From NCBI GenBank assembly GCA_016281675.1, contig JAEEJD010000017.1, forward strand, positions 1 to 34,299: a DNA stretch of 34,299 nucleotides. The letters are read 5' to 3'. The notes under the pieces were generated by a model, which was not told the origin of the DNA, did not search any database, and saw only the letters and a program-made list of their open reading frames with translations. The stretch is from Lachnospiraceae bacterium. Lineage in GTDB: Bacteria > Bacillota_A > Clostridia > Lachnospirales > Lachnospiraceae. Numbering within the stretch: the stretch's first letter is position 1; each line of letters begins with the position of its first letter. Shown here piece after piece: positions 1-6,752 of the stretch. The translations under genes and the position numbers were made by a program.

Positions 1-999
1 GAACTTAAGTCCCGAGTCTGTGTTCTTCTTGTCGTGACCTATATTGGAAAACACCTTATCTTTGTCAAACGGGTCAAGCGAGATCGGAAGTTCAAACGGT
101 ACGAACATATCTCTTATCTCATAAAATTCTTCCTTTGACAGCATGGATCTTTTATATGAAATGTATGCGGCGGCAACAGAACCGAGCGCAACGCACTCTC
201 CGTGAGAATATTTAAAATCAAAGAACTTCTCAAGCGCGTGCCCTATCGTGTGACCGAAATTAAGGATCATTCGTTCGTTTTCCTCGAACGGATCCTTTGT
301 GACATAGAACTGCTTTATTCCGACAGCCCTGTAAAGCATTTCGCATAGCGTATCAGCGTCCTTATCCATGATCTCCTGAAAGTTCATGATAAGCCATTCA
401 TAATATGCGGCGTCCCTGATAAGTCCGGCTTTCAGTATCTCGGCCATTCCCGAAGAAAACTCACGTGAAGGCAGCGAATCAAGCGTATATGTTGCCGCAT
501 AAACGAGAGAAGGCATATAAATGCTTCCGACGATATTCTTGTATTTATCGTAATCAACACCGCACTTTCCGCCCACCGATGAATCAGCCATCGCAAGAAG
601 CGAGGTCGGAAGGTTGATGAATCGGCACCCTCGCATATATGAGGAAGCAATGAATGCGGCCACGTCACCCGTCACTCCGCCCCCGAGTCCAACGATCATA
701 TCCCTTCGGTTAAAATCATTTGCCAGAAGATGATCGTAACATGCCCTTACCGTGTCAAGCGTCTTGTTTGCCTCTCCAGCTTCAAATACAAACTCCGTAA
801 CGGTTTCGCAACAGCCTTTCAATGCCTCCTTGACATCGTCAAGATAGACTTTCGATACATTGGAGTCACTTACTATGCATATACGGATAAGGTTGGGAAA
901 AAGCTCCGAAACAAGGCTTCCGAGCTCATTGTAATCTCTGTTTATGACAACTTTGTATGTGCCGTTGTTTTTATAGGATATCTCGATTGTGTTTTCCAT
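1..999 (-). CDS. aroB: 3-dehydroquinate synthase, 3' end cut by window edge
   Basis: Second step of the shikimate pathway: NAD-dependent conversion of DAHP to 3-dehydroquinate in the cytosol. I translated 333 codons in frame from an ATG at 999 down to position 1. The family is usually about 350-360 residues, so only a short C-terminal tail is missing. Visible motifs are the nucleotide-binding GLGGGVTGDVAAF, the segment NLPTSLLAMADSSVGGKCGVD (metal/substrate region), NFGHTIGHALE and SHGEC (zinc-ligand histidines), and HDKKN near the edge. The start is supported by AGG six bases upstream. An intrinsic-terminator-like hairpin with its T tract ends only 11 bases before the ATG, so how this gene is transcribed is unclear (see findings). 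It follows sepF on the same strand, which is not a functional link I recognise. Confidence 0.95.
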   Translation of the reverse strand, partial: MENTIEISYKNNGTYKVVINRDYNELGSLVSELFPNLIRICIVSDSNVSKVYLDDVKEALKGCCETVTEFVFEAGEANKTLDTVRACYDHLLANDFNRRDMIVGLGGGVTGDVAAFIASSYMRGCRFINLPTSLLAMADSSVGGKCGVDYDKYKNIVGSIYMPSLVYAATYTLDSLPSREFSSGMAEILKAGLIRDAAYYEWLIMNFQEIMDKDADTLCEMLYRAVGIKQFYVTKDPFEENERMILNFGHTIGHALEKFFDFKYSHGECVALGSVAAAYISYKRSMLSKEEFYEIRDMFVPFELPISLDPFDKDKVFSNIGHDKKNTDSGLKF

Positions 1000-1010
1000 G
1001 AATACCTGTC

Positions 1011-1041
1011 AAAAAAAAGCTTCCGACCAGTGATCGGAAGC
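1011..1041 (-). terminator. Intrinsic terminator between sepF and aroB
   Basis: A perfect 8-bp stem (1019-1026 with 1034-1041, GCTTCCGA/TCGGAAGC) with a 7-base loop is followed on the minus strand by eight T residues (1011-1018). This is a textbook Rho-independent terminator in the direction of sepF transcription. It starts 7 bases after the sepF stop codon and its T tract ends 11 bases before the aroB start codon. Confidence 0.85.
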
Positions 1042-1047
1042 CAGTCT

Positions 1048-1557
1048 TCAGAATTTGTTGTTTAATGCCGGTACATCGAAAGCGCCGGATAAGATCTCCT
1101 GAAAATCTCCTGAAACATCAACATTCTTCGGAGTCAGAATGAATATGTAATGCGAGATCTTCTGCAGGTTACCCGCTATCGCATAAGTGCTGCCGCTTGT
1201 GAAATCTATAATTCTCTGGGCCATATCAACATCAAGGCCTTCCATATTCAGTAACACCGTGTGATTCTCAAGTAAAGTGTCGGTGATCTCTCTTGCATCT
1301 TCAACGGATGTGGGCTTGATTACACATACTTCCATTCCGTTGCTCATCAGCCTGTTGCTGCCGGTTCTGGGTGTCCTTCTTGCAGGAGCCTTGGCCTTTT
1401 CCTCTTCGTCGTCAAGAGTCTGTGCTTTTACCGCTCTCTTGTTGACCGAACGGGAAGAAGCTCTGTCTTCGTAGTCATCATCATAATAACCGTCGTCTTC
1501 GTAATCTTCCTCGTCATCGTACTTCATAGCACCGAGCATTTTGTCAAGTAAACCCAT
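1048..1557 (-). CDS. sepF: Cell division protein SepF
   Basis: SepF tethers FtsZ to the membrane and supports septum assembly in Gram-positive bacteria. The 169-residue protein has the family's layout: a short amphipathic N-terminus (MGLLDKMLGAMKY) for membrane binding, a very acidic Asp/Glu/Tyr-rich linker (about residues 14-35), a basic stretch, and the conserved C-terminal SepF/DUF552 domain (about 75-165). That domain contains the family segments DVDMAQRIIDFTSGSTYAI and HYIFILTPKNV. It has a good ribosome site (GGAG). It lies 33 bases after the yggS-like gene, matching the ylmE-sepF order of Firmicutes, but the usual ylmG/ylmH do not follow. Instead there is a terminator and aroB. Confidence 0.95.
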   Translation of the reverse strand: MGLLDKMLGAMKYDDEEDYEDDGYYDDDYEDRASSRSVNKRAVKAQTLDDEEEKAKAPARRTPRTGSNRLMSNGMEVCVIKPTSVEDAREITDTLLENHTVLLNMEGLDVDMAQRIIDFTSGSTYAIAGNLQKISHYIFILTPKNVDVSGDFQEILSGAFDVPALNNKF

Positions 1558-1589
1558 AATAATCTCCTATCCTTCGACCCTTTATTCCC

Positions 1590-2276
1590 CTACATATACT
1601 GCCTGTCACCGAAAATCGAAGTACCGACCCTTACAAACGTCGCCCCTTCTTCGATCGCAACTTCGTAATCGCCGGACATGCCCATAGACAGACAATCCAT
1701 ATCAACATTATCAATGTTTTTGCTGTCTATGTCAACCGATAATTGTCGCAATGTCGAAAAAACGGCTCTGTTTTCCTCGGCGTCGGAAACAAACGGAGCA
1801 ACAGTCATCAGCCCGCGTATCCTTATGCCGGGAAGAGTGCTTATCTCCTTGACAAGATCAGGAGCGTCTTTTACCAAAACACCGAATTTGCTCTCTTCTT
1901 GGGCTACATTGACTTCAATAAGTATATCAACGCTCTTTCCGGCTTTGACAGCCTGACGGCTTATCTCGGTTGCAAGCTTTAAAGAGTCGACGCTGTGGAT
2001 CATTGCTACTTTATCTACGATGTATTTTACTTTGTTTGTCTGAAGATGTCCTATAAGATGCCATCGTATGTCTTTGGGCAGATCCGGATATTTCTCAACG
2101 ATCTCCTGGACGCGGTTCTCACCGAAATCACGCTGTCCTTCATCGTATGCTTCACGTATCATTTCGGAAGGCTTGGTTTTTGATACCGCGATCAGAGTGA
2201 CTTTTCCCTCTCTCTTGGCTTTTTCCTCTGCCATCCGAATGTTGTTTCTGACTTTTTCAAGATTCTCTTTTACCAT
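1590..2276 (-). CDS. YggS/YlmE family pyridoxal-phosphate homeostasis protein
   Basis: PLPBP-family, single-domain alanine-racemase-like TIM barrel that binds PLP but has no known catalytic activity; in E. coli it affects vitamin B6 and amino-acid homeostasis. The 228-residue length is typical. Visible motifs are AVSKTKP with the PLP lysine (K33 by the SK pattern), FGENRVQEI, RWHLIGHLQTNK, the phosphate-binding region SMGMSGDYEVAI and VRVGTSIFG near the C-terminus. It is the B. subtilis YlmE equivalent and sits directly upstream of sepF, as in many Firmicutes. The HlyD-like gene is 14 bases upstream, so the two are probably co-transcribed. Confidence 0.93.
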   Translation of the reverse strand: MVKENLEKVRNNIRMAEEKAKREGKVTLIAVSKTKPSEMIREAYDEGQRDFGENRVQEIVEKYPDLPKDIRWHLIGHLQTNKVKYIVDKVAMIHSVDSLKLATEISRQAVKAGKSVDILIEVNVAQEESKFGVLVKDAPDLVKEISTLPGIRIRGLMTVAPFVSDAEENRAVFSTLRQLSVDIDSKNIDNVDMDCLSMGMSGDYEVAIEEGATFVRVGTSIFGDRQYM

Positions 2277-2290
2277 ATGACAGCCTCAAA

Positions 2291-3715
2291 TCATTCGTAA
2301 ATAAAATCATTATCCGTAACCGAATCGCCCTTAAGCGCAATATAGTCATATACGGCCAGACCGTATTCGCTGTTTGATTTGACGATCGAGTACTCTTCGT
2401 TCTGGTTAAGGATCGTTATCTGCTTAAAATCAGCATATCCTTTATTGATATTGTAAACGCCTATAAGGCTCGCCTGTTTGGATATCGGATATCGTTCGCC
2501 GTCTTCGGGCTTAATGACGTAATCTCCGACTTTGAAAACGGATTCGTCAACATACAGATTACCGTCAACATTGTTATAGATCGTAACCGGGATGAATTCC
2601 GTCGAAAGTGTCCCGTCTTCAAGGTACGTCTCGCGGTTAAAGCCGTCATCCTGGCTGTTGCCGCCCTTTGTCAGATAGTCCTCGGGGATCAGGTAGAATG
2701 TTCTCTCCACTATAGCGGAATTGGGTATCTTCAGACCTTCCCGCGCATTATCCAGTAGCTCAATCTCAACAAACCTGTCGGTCGAAAAAGTTATCATGGA
2801 ATTGTTGAAATCCAGTTTTGCGTATATTCGCCCGTTCTGTCTGAGTATCGTAACGGCGGCCCATGCCGTGTAATTGTTTTTAAGGAATCTGACTTCGATA
2901 TAATTCGTATCAGCAAGTGACTGCGCTCTTTCCTCATCAATCTCGATTATGATCGACCACAGTTCACTCGTGATAAGCTTATAAGCTGTGTCCCCTTCGG
3001 AAATAAGATCGTTTGAATGAAGCACGCTCTTCTCGTAGTCCACACCTTCAACCTGTTCCGGAGTTATCGTCTCTGCTGTCAGTTCTTCATAGCCGTCGGA
3101 AAAATATTCTATGATTCCGCTTTCAGGTGCATATCCGAAATCGATCGAATCGGCATAGTTCTCCGCACGAAGTTTGTCTATATTCGCAAGTACGGCATTG
3201 TTGGCGAGTTTGAGCGTCGTGCCTTCAATGGCATATTTAAAATCGTATGTATCGATATAATTCTCGGGTTTGAAATTAACGGCAAATGTCGATATCGTAT
3301 TCCTGATATCGGCAAGGCTTTCATTGGAAATCGAACTCTCATCGCTGCTCTGATCATTAACCATCTCGGCGAGCTTACCGGTTGAATCGACGGTATAGAC
3401 CATTGAAAACGCGTTGACTTTCTCCGATTCCCTTGCGTAATAGTTGATGTATCCGGAAAAATCACTTGTTATGACTTTCTCATCGCGCAGGATGACACCT
3501 TTATATGTGTTATTGATGGCAAGAGAACCGAGCTTAACCTCATAAGGTGTTATATGGCTCTGTCTGAAATACGATACGACCATGATGACCATATACACAA
3601 AAATAACCAGGAATACGAGTACTCCCGGATTAAAGCTTATGGGCTTGCGGTATTGGGAAACCTTTGAAGGTTTCGATTCATCCTGATTTTTGTTCTTTTT
3701 CTTCCTGCGGGACAT
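2291..3715 (-). CDS. HlyD-like membrane-anchored protein
   Basis: Resembles HlyD/membrane-fusion-protein family members that Clostridia carry beside yggS and sepF; the function is unknown. A basic, Lys/Arg-rich N-terminus is followed by one membrane segment (about residues 30-50, rich in V/I/F/L), then a long extracytoplasmic part with beta-rich segments. An early block resembles the lipoyl/barrel-sandwich start of HlyD proteins (GVILRDEKVITSDFSGYIN). Total length is about 474. I chose the ATG at 3715 (MSRRKKK); a TTG two codons upstream would add two residues. The ribosome site is weak and a 12-bp hairpin ends 12 bases upstream. No ABC or MFS partner is present in the window, so assigning it as an efflux adaptor would be unsupported. 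Confidence 0.75.
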   Translation of the reverse strand: MSRRKKKNKNQDESKPSKVSQYRKPISFNPGVLVFLVIFVYMVIMVVSYFRQSHITPYEVKLGSLAINNTYKGVILRDEKVITSDFSGYINYYARESEKVNAFSMVYTVDSTGKLAEMVNDQSSDESSISNESLADIRNTISTFAVNFKPENYIDTYDFKYAIEGTTLKLANNAVLANIDKLRAENYADSIDFGYAPESGIIEYFSDGYEELTAETITPEQVEGVDYEKSVLHSNDLISEGDTAYKLITSELWSIIIEIDEERAQSLADTNYIEVRFLKNNYTAWAAVTILRQNGRIYAKLDFNNSMITFSTDRFVEIELLDNAREGLKIPNSAIVERTFYLIPEDYLTKGGNSQDDGFNRETYLEDGTLSTEFIPVTIYNNVDGNLYVDESVFKVGDYVIKPEDGERYPISKQASLIGVYNINKGYADFKQITILNQNEEYSIVKSNSEYGLAVYDYIALKGDSVTDNDFIYE

Positions 3716-3727
3716 TTCCAACTTTAA

Positions 3728-3755
3728 GGAAAGTCCCGGTTACCCGGGACTTTCC
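3728..3755 (-). terminator. Strong intergenic hairpin, probable terminator or processing stem
   Basis: A perfect 12-bp stem (3728-3739 with 3744-3755, GGAAAGTCCCGG/CCGGGACTTTCC) closes a 4-base loop. Read on the minus strand the loop is GUAA, a GNRA tetraloop, which favours minus-strand function. The bases after the stem are TTAAAGTT, a poor T tract, so it may terminate only partly, or may protect or mark the 5' end of the downstream mRNA. It lies between the P-loop gene stop (3770) and the HlyD-like start (3715). Confidence 0.6.
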
Positions 3756-3769
3756 GAAGATATCTTTGT

Positions 3770-4192
3770 TTAAAGAGCTACTATTACCTGTGACTTGAAC
3801 TTTTCGGGAACTTCCTCCATCTCGAGTGAGATACTGATTATAAAATCAACGGAGAACTGTGAACTTATGCTGTCGAGCTTGACAAAGACTCCTTCGACTT
3901 CGTTTTTATCTTTAATAAAAGCCACATCCATAAAACTGTCGAGATAAAGTTCCTGAAGATCGTGGTCCTGTGAAACGATGCCGCACAGGAAACCTATGAA
4001 TTCGTCGGTAGACGTGAACGGGAACTCCGATGTGTTGATGAGCCTTATACGGTTCTTGAGCTCATACATATGCTTTGCGTTCTTGTCCAGATAAACAATA
4101 TTTCCGTCAACGGTCTTCACCGCGTTATTGACTTTTTCAAGTAAGTGTTTTGTTTTGCCTTTGCCTTTGGCTCCAACAATAAGCTGAATCAT
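3770..4192 (-). CDS. Small P-loop ATP/GTP-binding protein, function unknown
   Basis: A 140-residue protein opening with MIQLIVGAKGKGKT: a beta strand running into a Walker A loop (GxxGxGKT, residues 7-14). A hydrophobic strand ending in Asp (LYLDSF, about residues 82-87) could be Walker B, but I cannot confirm it. No other domain is recognisable, no membrane segment is seen and the protein is acidic toward its C-terminus. AGGAGG upstream gives a strong ribosome site and there is a good promoter. It is the first gene of the HlyD-like/yggS/sepF group, so a role with the envelope or division is possible but is only context. Similar proteins have sometimes been labelled PilT-like; I see no PilT motifs. 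Confidence 0.75.
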   Translation of the reverse strand: MIQLIVGAKGKGKTKHLLEKVNNAVKTVDGNIVYLDKNAKHMYELKNRIRLINTSEFPFTSTDEFIGFLCGIVSQDHDLQELYLDSFMDVAFIKDKNEVEGVFVKLDSISSQFSVDFIISISLEMEEVPEKFKSQVIVAL

Positions 4193-4225
4193 TACAGATC
4201 CTCCTTTTATTAAAGATTATACCTA

Positions 4226-4254
4226 ATTATAGTTTATTTAAGCCTAAATGACAA
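4226..4254 (-). promoter_or_regulatory. Sigma-A type promoter for the P-loop/HlyD/yggS/sepF group
   Basis: On the minus strand, -35 TTGTCA (4254-4249) and -10 TATAAT (4231-4226) are separated by exactly 17 bases. Transcription would start near 4218, about 25 bases before the ATG at 4192, with an AGGAGG ribosome site in between. A second TATAAT lies at 4221-4216 but has no good -35. The site lies in the 68-base gap after the Dac gene. Confidence 0.75.
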
Positions 4255-4260
4255 CCAAAA

Positions 4261-5238
4261 TCAATGAATGTCAGTAAGCAGTGTGGTCATATTCCTGTAC
4301 AGACTGTCATGGTCGGTTGAGCCCAGTATTACTGAGATGTATGTGTGTCCGTTGTCTCCGTTGGACAGCAGGATCAGACAGCTTTTCGCGGCTCTTGTGG
4401 TACCTGTCTTACCGCCTATTACATTTACACCGTCCGGAGCTTTGACGTCTCCGTTCACATAGGCGTTTGTCGATTTGATCTCGATTGTCTTCGGGTTACC
4501 TTCCCTGTCCTTATATGTACTCTTGAACTCGGTCGTGTTGATTATCTTGCGGAACTCCTCAAACTGCATCGCGGCGTTAAATATCAGATACAGATCATAA
4601 GCCGTTGTATAATGCTCGTCATTTGTCAGCCCGTGTGGATTTGTAAAGTTAGTGTTTGTGGCTCCGAGCTTTTTGGCCTCGTCGTTCATTACGGCGGCAA
4701 ATTTCTCGACGCTTCCCGACAGATACTCCGCAATAAGTACGCCCGCATCATTTGCGGAATACATAAGCAGTGCATACAAAGCCTGCTCGAGAGACATCTT
4801 GTCCCCCTCTCTGATCCCGAGAAGCTGAGCTCCGGACTCCGTTATAAGAACATTCTGGCTTGCTGTCAGGGTATCATCAAGATGGCCGTATTTGAGAGCT
4901 ATGTATGCGGTCATGACTTTTGTCAGGGAAGCCGGATTGAGTTTGGCATGAACGTTCTTGGCATAAACGGTCTCGGCACTTGTGGCATCAAACAGTCCGC
5001 CCGCCTCCGCTTCATCGATCACAAGCGACATTTTCTCAAAATCGTTGTCACATACGCAAATATCGGCAGCAAAAGGTTTGATGTCGGAAGATACTCCTCC
5101 GACATTTTTGATATTGAATGAGCCTGTTTCCGAATCGGGGTCAAAAGGTAACGCCAGACGCGATGAGCAGGAAGAAAGCAGTATGGATATGATCAGCGAA
5201 ACCGCCGTGATCGCCACGGACCTACTTGTACATCTCAC
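4261..5238 (-). CDS. D-Ala-D-Ala carboxypeptidase family (S11) lipoprotein
   Basis: Penicillin-binding DD-carboxypeptidase that trims the terminal D-Ala of peptidoglycan stem peptides. All three S11 motifs are present: SxxK (SLTK, S104/K107 from this start), SxN (SAN, S161) and KTG (K277). The N-terminus is a hydrophobic signal ending LLSSC, a lipobox with Cys at about 24, so it is probably lipid-anchored outside the membrane. It ends soon after the catalytic domain, with no PBP5-type C-terminal beta domain or amphipathic anchor. I chose GTG at 5238, just after GGAG, which overlaps mgsA by 17 bases; a TTG at 5262 lacks a ribosome site. It is last in the mre-rodA-mgsA run. No clear terminator follows. 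Confidence 0.9.
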   Translation of the reverse strand: MRCTSRSVAITAVSLIISILLSSCSSRLALPFDPDSETGSFNIKNVGGVSSDIKPFAADICVCDNDFEKMSLVIDEAEAGGLFDATSAETVYAKNVHAKLNPASLTKVMTAYIALKYGHLDDTLTASQNVLITESGAQLLGIREGDKMSLEQALYALLMYSANDAGVLIAEYLSGSVEKFAAVMNDEAKKLGATNTNFTNPHGLTNDEHYTTAYDLYLIFNAAMQFEEFRKIINTTEFKSTYKDREGNPKTIEIKSTNAYVNGDVKAPDGVNVIGGKTGTTRAAKSCLILLSNGDNGHTYISVILGSTDHDSLYRNMTTLLTDIH

Positions 5239-5617
5239 GCCACTCCATATCTCCTCTGTCAAGTGATTTTATAAGAAGTTCCGCAGTGGCAAGATTCGTT
5301 GCCAGCGGAATATTGTGCGTGTCGCAAAGTTTAACGATATAGTTGATATCGGGCTTATGAAGATCGGGAGCAGACGGATCACGAAGAAATATCATCAGAT
5401 CGATCTCATTATGTTCGATCTGAGCACCGATCTGCTGCTCTCCGCCCAGATTGCCGGCAAGATACTTGTGAACCGACAGATTGGTCACTTCTTCTATCAG
5501 TCTTCCGGTTGTGCCCGTTGCAAACAGTTTGTGTTTGGAAAGAACGCCTCTGTACGCGATACAGAAATTCTGTATAAGTTTTCTCTTGGATTCGTGTGCG
5601 ATAAGTCCGATATTCAT
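5222..5617 (-). CDS. mgsA: Methylglyoxal synthase
   Basis: Converts dihydroxyacetone phosphate to methylglyoxal and phosphate, a glycolytic bypass that releases phosphate. The 131-residue protein shows the family motifs: AH near the N-terminus (H8), ATGTTG phosphate loop (33-38), NLGGEQQIGAQI (56-67), FLRDP (D80) and HKPD (H87, D90). The catalytic-base Asp of the E. coli enzyme (D71, in GGDQQ) is Glu here (E60), and the Asp after the first His is also Glu. Both are conservative changes. The start codon overlaps the rodA stop by one base (TGATG), so translation is probably coupled. Position after rodA is common in Clostridia, though the functional link to the shape genes is not obvious. Confidence 0.93.
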   Translation of the reverse strand: MNIGLIAHESKRKLIQNFCIAYRGVLSKHKLFATGTTGRLIEEVTNLSVHKYLAGNLGGEQQIGAQIEHNEIDLMIFLRDPSAPDLHKPDINYIVKLCDTHNIPLATNLATAELLIKSLDRGDMEWREMYK

Positions 5618-6744
5618 CAGAATTCTCCCTCAAAATATATGCTTTCAGGTGACTGCAGTCTGACATTTATGACAAAGCCAATGCCTATGAACAGACTGAC
5701 AAGACTGGTAAGACCGTAACTGACAAAAGGAAGCGTCAGTCCGGTATTGGGCAGAAGTCCCGTTACAACACCTATGTTTATGAACGTCTGAATGCCTATG
5801 AGGCCGGCCATTCCTCCCGCAATGATCTGACCTGCAAGATCTTTGGCCCGTCGTGCTGTCATTATACACATGATCGCTATCAGAAACAGCAGACCGATGA
5901 CGACGCAACACCCGACAAACCCCATCTCCTCGCCGATGACTGCAAATATGAAATCGGTATGAGCTGCCGAAATGAAATTACCGTTTTTGACCGAAGCCAC
6001 GACGTTATTATTGATACCTTTACCCGAAAGCTGCCCCGAACCTATGGCAGTCATGGCATTAAGGGTCTGATAAGCCTCGGATATAGCATATTCGTCGGGA
6101 TACAGCCATGCAAGTATACGGCCTTTGTGATAGTCCTCGATAATGTGTACATCGTCCCGCATAAGGTATCGAAGAGCCAATACGAACGACGGGACACCGA
6201 TGATTATAACACCTCCGATAATCTTCCAACTGACTCCGCCTATGAACATGATCACGCAGAAAATGGCGACTATCATGATCGTTGTGGACAGATCGGGCTG
6301 TTTGAATATCAGGTATATCGGCGGAAGGATCAGAGCGACACATGATACGATGATACGCACCGTATTAAGGTTCTCTTTATGTTTCATAATAAACGCGGCA
6401 TAGAATAAAATCAATAATATCTTGACGAGCTCGGAAGGCTGGAAACGTATTCCGCCGATCTCAAACCATCGCTGCGCGCCGCCGCCCGAATCACCGAAAA
6501 GTTTGACCGCGACAAGCAGTCCGATACTCGCCGCATAGATAAGCCAATAGAACTTCAATACGAACGAATAACTGACAAAAGACACTATGAGCATCGCAAC
6601 AAGGCCCATCACGAAGCCTTCCTGCTGGTGCCTTACATATGATTCATCCGCGCTCTTGATAAACACGATACCGATCGATGTTATCGCAATGCACAGGATC
6701 ACAAGAAAAAAATCATATTTTCTGAAGTTATAATTCTCAAACAT
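5617..6744 (-). CDS. rodA: Rod shape-determining protein RodA (SEDS glycosyltransferase)
   Basis: SEDS-family polytopic membrane protein that polymerises lipid II into glycan strands during elongation, working with PBP2. The 375-residue length and about ten hydrophobic segments fit the family. Diagnostic motifs are GGAQRWFEIGGIRFQPSELVK (about 106-126), the stretch after it in FYAAF, GKGINN in the large loop, FIFAVIGEEMGF and the C-terminal GLLPNTGLTLPFVSYG. It is clustered with mreBCD and PBP2, which favours RodA over FtsW. It starts 8 bases after minC. In the usual clostridial order minD and minE lie between these two genes; here they do not. Confidence 0.95.
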   Translation of the reverse strand: MFENYNFRKYDFFLVILCIAITSIGIVFIKSADESYVRHQQEGFVMGLVAMLIVSFVSYSFVLKFYWLIYAASIGLLVAVKLFGDSGGGAQRWFEIGGIRFQPSELVKILLILFYAAFIMKHKENLNTVRIIVSCVALILPPIYLIFKQPDLSTTIMIVAIFCVIMFIGGVSWKIIGGVIIIGVPSFVLALRYLMRDDVHIIEDYHKGRILAWLYPDEYAISEAYQTLNAMTAIGSGQLSGKGINNNVVASVKNGNFISAAHTDFIFAVIGEEMGFVGCCVVIGLLFLIAIMCIMTARRAKDLAGQIIAGGMAGLIGIQTFINIGVVTGLLPNTGLTLPFVSYGLTSLVSLFIGIGFVINVRLQSPESIYFEGEF

Positions 6745-6752
6745 AAACAGAC

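Noticed and set aside
1007..1012. TTGACA on the minus strand just before aroB, a possible -35
   Set aside because: No -10-like hexamer lies 16-18 bases downstream, and the transcript would start inside aroB. It arises where the terminator T tract meets the following bases.
4216..4221. Second TATAAT upstream of the P-loop gene as a separate promoter
   Set aside because: The hexamer 17 bases upstream is GGCTTA, a poor -35. The TATAAT at 4226-4231 with TTGTCA is clearly better.
4345..5121. Long plus-strand open frame of 258 codons opposite the carboxypeptidase gene
   Set aside because: It is antisense to a gene with all three catalytic motifs intact, has no ribosome site and its translation matches no family. 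Other long plus-strand frames (24610-25377, 27296-27940, 21591-22148, 7921-8520) were rejected for the same reason.
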